The translations under genes were made by a program, and so were the position numbers. From a bacterium (GTDB lineage Bacteria > JAMORN01), in assembly GCA_027063545.1 (NCBI GenBank), contig JAMORN010000131.1, forward strand, positions 1-7,460: a DNA stretch of 7,460 nt, read 5' to 3'. Position 1 is the stretch's first letter; each line of letters starts with the position of its first letter. Of this stretch, positions 5,961 to 7,460 are shown in pieces. The notes under the pieces were generated by a model. It had not been told where the DNA came from, did no database searches, and saw only the letters and a list, made by a program, of their open reading frames with translations.

Positions 5961-7460
5961 TACTTATTCTTTTTTAAAAGATTATTTATATATTTATTAT
6001 ATAACTCTGGATGATTAAGTTTATTTTTATAATTTAATATAAAATAAATATAATTTTCATAACTTTTTATATAAAAATCATTAACCTCAATAGAATCTTT
6101 ATATACTCTTTGATAAAAACTCTTTTTTGCTACCTCTGCCTTTCTTTTCTTATCCTCGCTTTTTTTATATGAAATACCTGTTATTGTCTTTTTTAAGTTC
6201 TCCAGTAAATCTTTCTGAACCTTCAATATATTTTGTTTATTAACCATTAAATTATTTAACTTATTATAGGAATCTTGAGCCTTCTCAATTAATTGAGAAA
6301 ACTGAGACTTTAAAGCAGAATTACTACTTTTTCCTATAGTCCCTTCCAATTCCTTTAATTTTTCTAAAACATCCTTTTGCATCTTTTTTATAGTTTCTAT
6401 ATCATTTTTTAAACTTTCAATATTTTTTCCTTTGGAAATCTGCTTTAGTATAGAATAAGTTAGAGAATTTATAAATGCCTGTTGAAGAGAAATATTTTTT
6501 AAAGTTGATAATATATCTTTTAATGATTTTTGTTTAGAACTTCCCGAAGATGATCCCTGTCCCTTAGCTTGATCTTCTATTAAATATAAAATATAAGAAA
6601 GATTATCTAACTCTCTTTTTATTAGCTTTAAATAGAAAGGAACTTTATATACAGCGAGGTTATCTTGGACTTCTATATTTTTTATATAACTATTTATTCT
6701 ATTAAAATAATCTTTTATCATATTATAAGCTCTTATATCAAAATTATCGCTCTTAACAAAATTATAAAAGTCATTATAATAGTTTTTAAACAAGTCATAA
6801 AAAAAATCATCTTTGTTTTTTAAATACTTAGTTATTATCATACTTAAGTAAACAGGAGAAATCCATAATCCTTGAGGTATAGAGATGCCTGAAGAACTGT
6901 TTAAGCTATTTTTATCTTTTGTTATGGATGATAATTTATTTATAGCACTATATATATTCTTTTTAAATTCTATTTCATTATTTATGTTTTTATAGGCTTT
7001 ATTTAAATCAGATATTGCTTTATTTATAGAATCATTTTCTGCTTTTGAGAATTCATCTCTTGGTAAATTTTCTAAGTCTTTTATATCCTTTTTTAAAGAA
7101 TTCTTTATTTCTTTTCTATTATAATTTTCTTTTTCCAATATATTCTCTAAATCTTCTTTAATAGTATTTATCTTCTTTTTTAAAAATTCCTTCTTCAATA
7201 ACTTTTTTAATCTTTTCAATTGTTTTATTGCCATATCTAAATTTTTTAATTCCTTCTTTATATCTAAATTATACTTCTCTAACATTTTCTTTAATCTTCT
7301 ATTATCCAAATTTTTTAAAGAATCTTCTAAGTTTTTTTCAAACATACTTTTCCATTTTTTAATTAAACTATCATTTAATAGTTCATCTAAAGCTTTAAGT
7401 TTTTCTCTTAACTCTTTATTATCTATTTGGTTATTATAATCAAACAATCTCTTTTTTATT
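5960..7460 (-). CDS. Large Lys/Asn-rich coiled-coil protein, DUF4175-like C-terminal part (N-terminus beyond the right edge)
   Basis: The frame ends at 5962-5960 and is open to the right edge. A TTG at 7447 could serve as a start, but it has no properly spaced ribosome site and no upstream in-frame stop is seen, so the gene is most likely cut by the window. Counting from that TTG there are 495 residues: charged helical, coiled-coil-like segments at about 8-175, a short less charged part at 184-210 (Ile-Pro-Gln-Gly-Leu-Trp), further helices, a Gly/Ser/Gln linker at 296-308, then helices to the end, with Gln-Asn-Ile-Leu near 405-408 and Lys-Arg-Lys-Ala-Glu at 434-438. No membrane segment or signal peptide is visible in this part. 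The layout resembles the C-terminal region of DUF4175-type proteins of Bacteroidota, Ignavibacteria and relatives, which carry membrane helices at their N-terminus. That match is from memory of the pattern and is tentative, and the function is unknown. The stop overlaps the murJ start, so the two are probably made together. Confidence 0.75.
   Translation of the reverse strand, partial: IKKRLFDYNNQIDNKELREKLKALDELLNDSLIKKWKSMFEKNLEDSLKNLDNRRLKKMLEKYNLDIKKELKNLDMAIKQLKRLKKLLKKEFLKKKINTIKEDLENILEKENYNRKEIKNSLKKDIKDLENLPRDEFSKAENDSINKAISDLNKAYKNINNEIEFKKNIYSAINKLSSITKDKNSLNSSSGISIPQGLWISPVYLSMIITKYLKNKDDFFYDLFKNYYNDFYNFVKSDNFDIRAYNMIKDYFNRINSYIKNIEVQDNLAVYKVPFYLKLIKRELDNLSYILYLIEDQAKGQGSSSGSSKQKSLKDILSTLKNISLQQAFINSLTYSILKQISKGKNIESLKNDIETIKKMQKDVLEKLKELEGTIGKSSNSALKSQFSQLIEKAQDSYNKLNNLMVNKQNILKVQKDLLENLKKTITGISYKKSEDKKRKAEVAKKSFYQRVYKDSIEVNDFYIKSYENYIYFILNYKNKLNHPELYNKYINNLLKKNK

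Overview
The window is a very AT-rich stretch (about a quarter G+C by eye) in which every supportable gene lies on the minus strand. Transcription therefore runs from the right edge to the left edge. The codons are A/T-ending and Lys/Asn/Ile-rich throughout, and TGA is used as a stop, so this is a bacterium with the standard code. A MurJ lipid II flippase implies peptidoglycan. The leftmost gene has a signal peptide with a Tyr-Leu-Tyr-Ser-Gln-Asp cleavage region, which resembles exported proteins of spirochaetes and the Bacteroidota/Chlorobi side of the tree. The right-hand coiled-coil protein resembles the DUF4175-type proteins of Bacteroidota, Ignavibacteria and relatives. A low-GC diderm is my best guess; the phylum cannot be fixed from this sequence alone.

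Order of transcription, right to left: (1) a long Lys/Asn-rich coiled-coil protein, cut off at its N-terminus by the right edge (5960-7460); (2) murJ (4518-5960); (3) sppA (3634-4515); (4) a glycerate 2-kinase gene split by a -1 frame change (2496-3619); (5) an ABC-class ATPase of the COG3044 type (817-2472); (6) an HD-domain metal-dependent phosphohydrolase (203-820); (7) the first 63 codons of an exported protein (1-191). Intergenic distances run from a 4-base overlap to 23 bases. There is no room for an internal terminator or an ordinary intergenic promoter, so this looks like the middle of one long operon. There is no gene-free stretch over 300 bases, and I see no RNA gene, CRISPR array, insertion sequence or long repeat.

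The first three genes form an envelope group: a probable membrane-associated coiled-coil protein, the lipid II flippase and a membrane protease. The next three are cytoplasmic: a glycerate kinase, an ATPase of unknown role and a phosphohydrolase of unknown substrate. The last is an exported protein. The point most worth checking is the glycerate kinase. Both halves are well conserved but lie in different frames joined at a run of five A residues. This is most simply a one-base deletion (real or a sequencing error), with programmed -1 frameshifting as a less likely alternative. I did not find convincing evidence of a wholly new system. The least understood parts are the coiled-coil protein coupled to murJ and the overlapping HD/ATPase pair.
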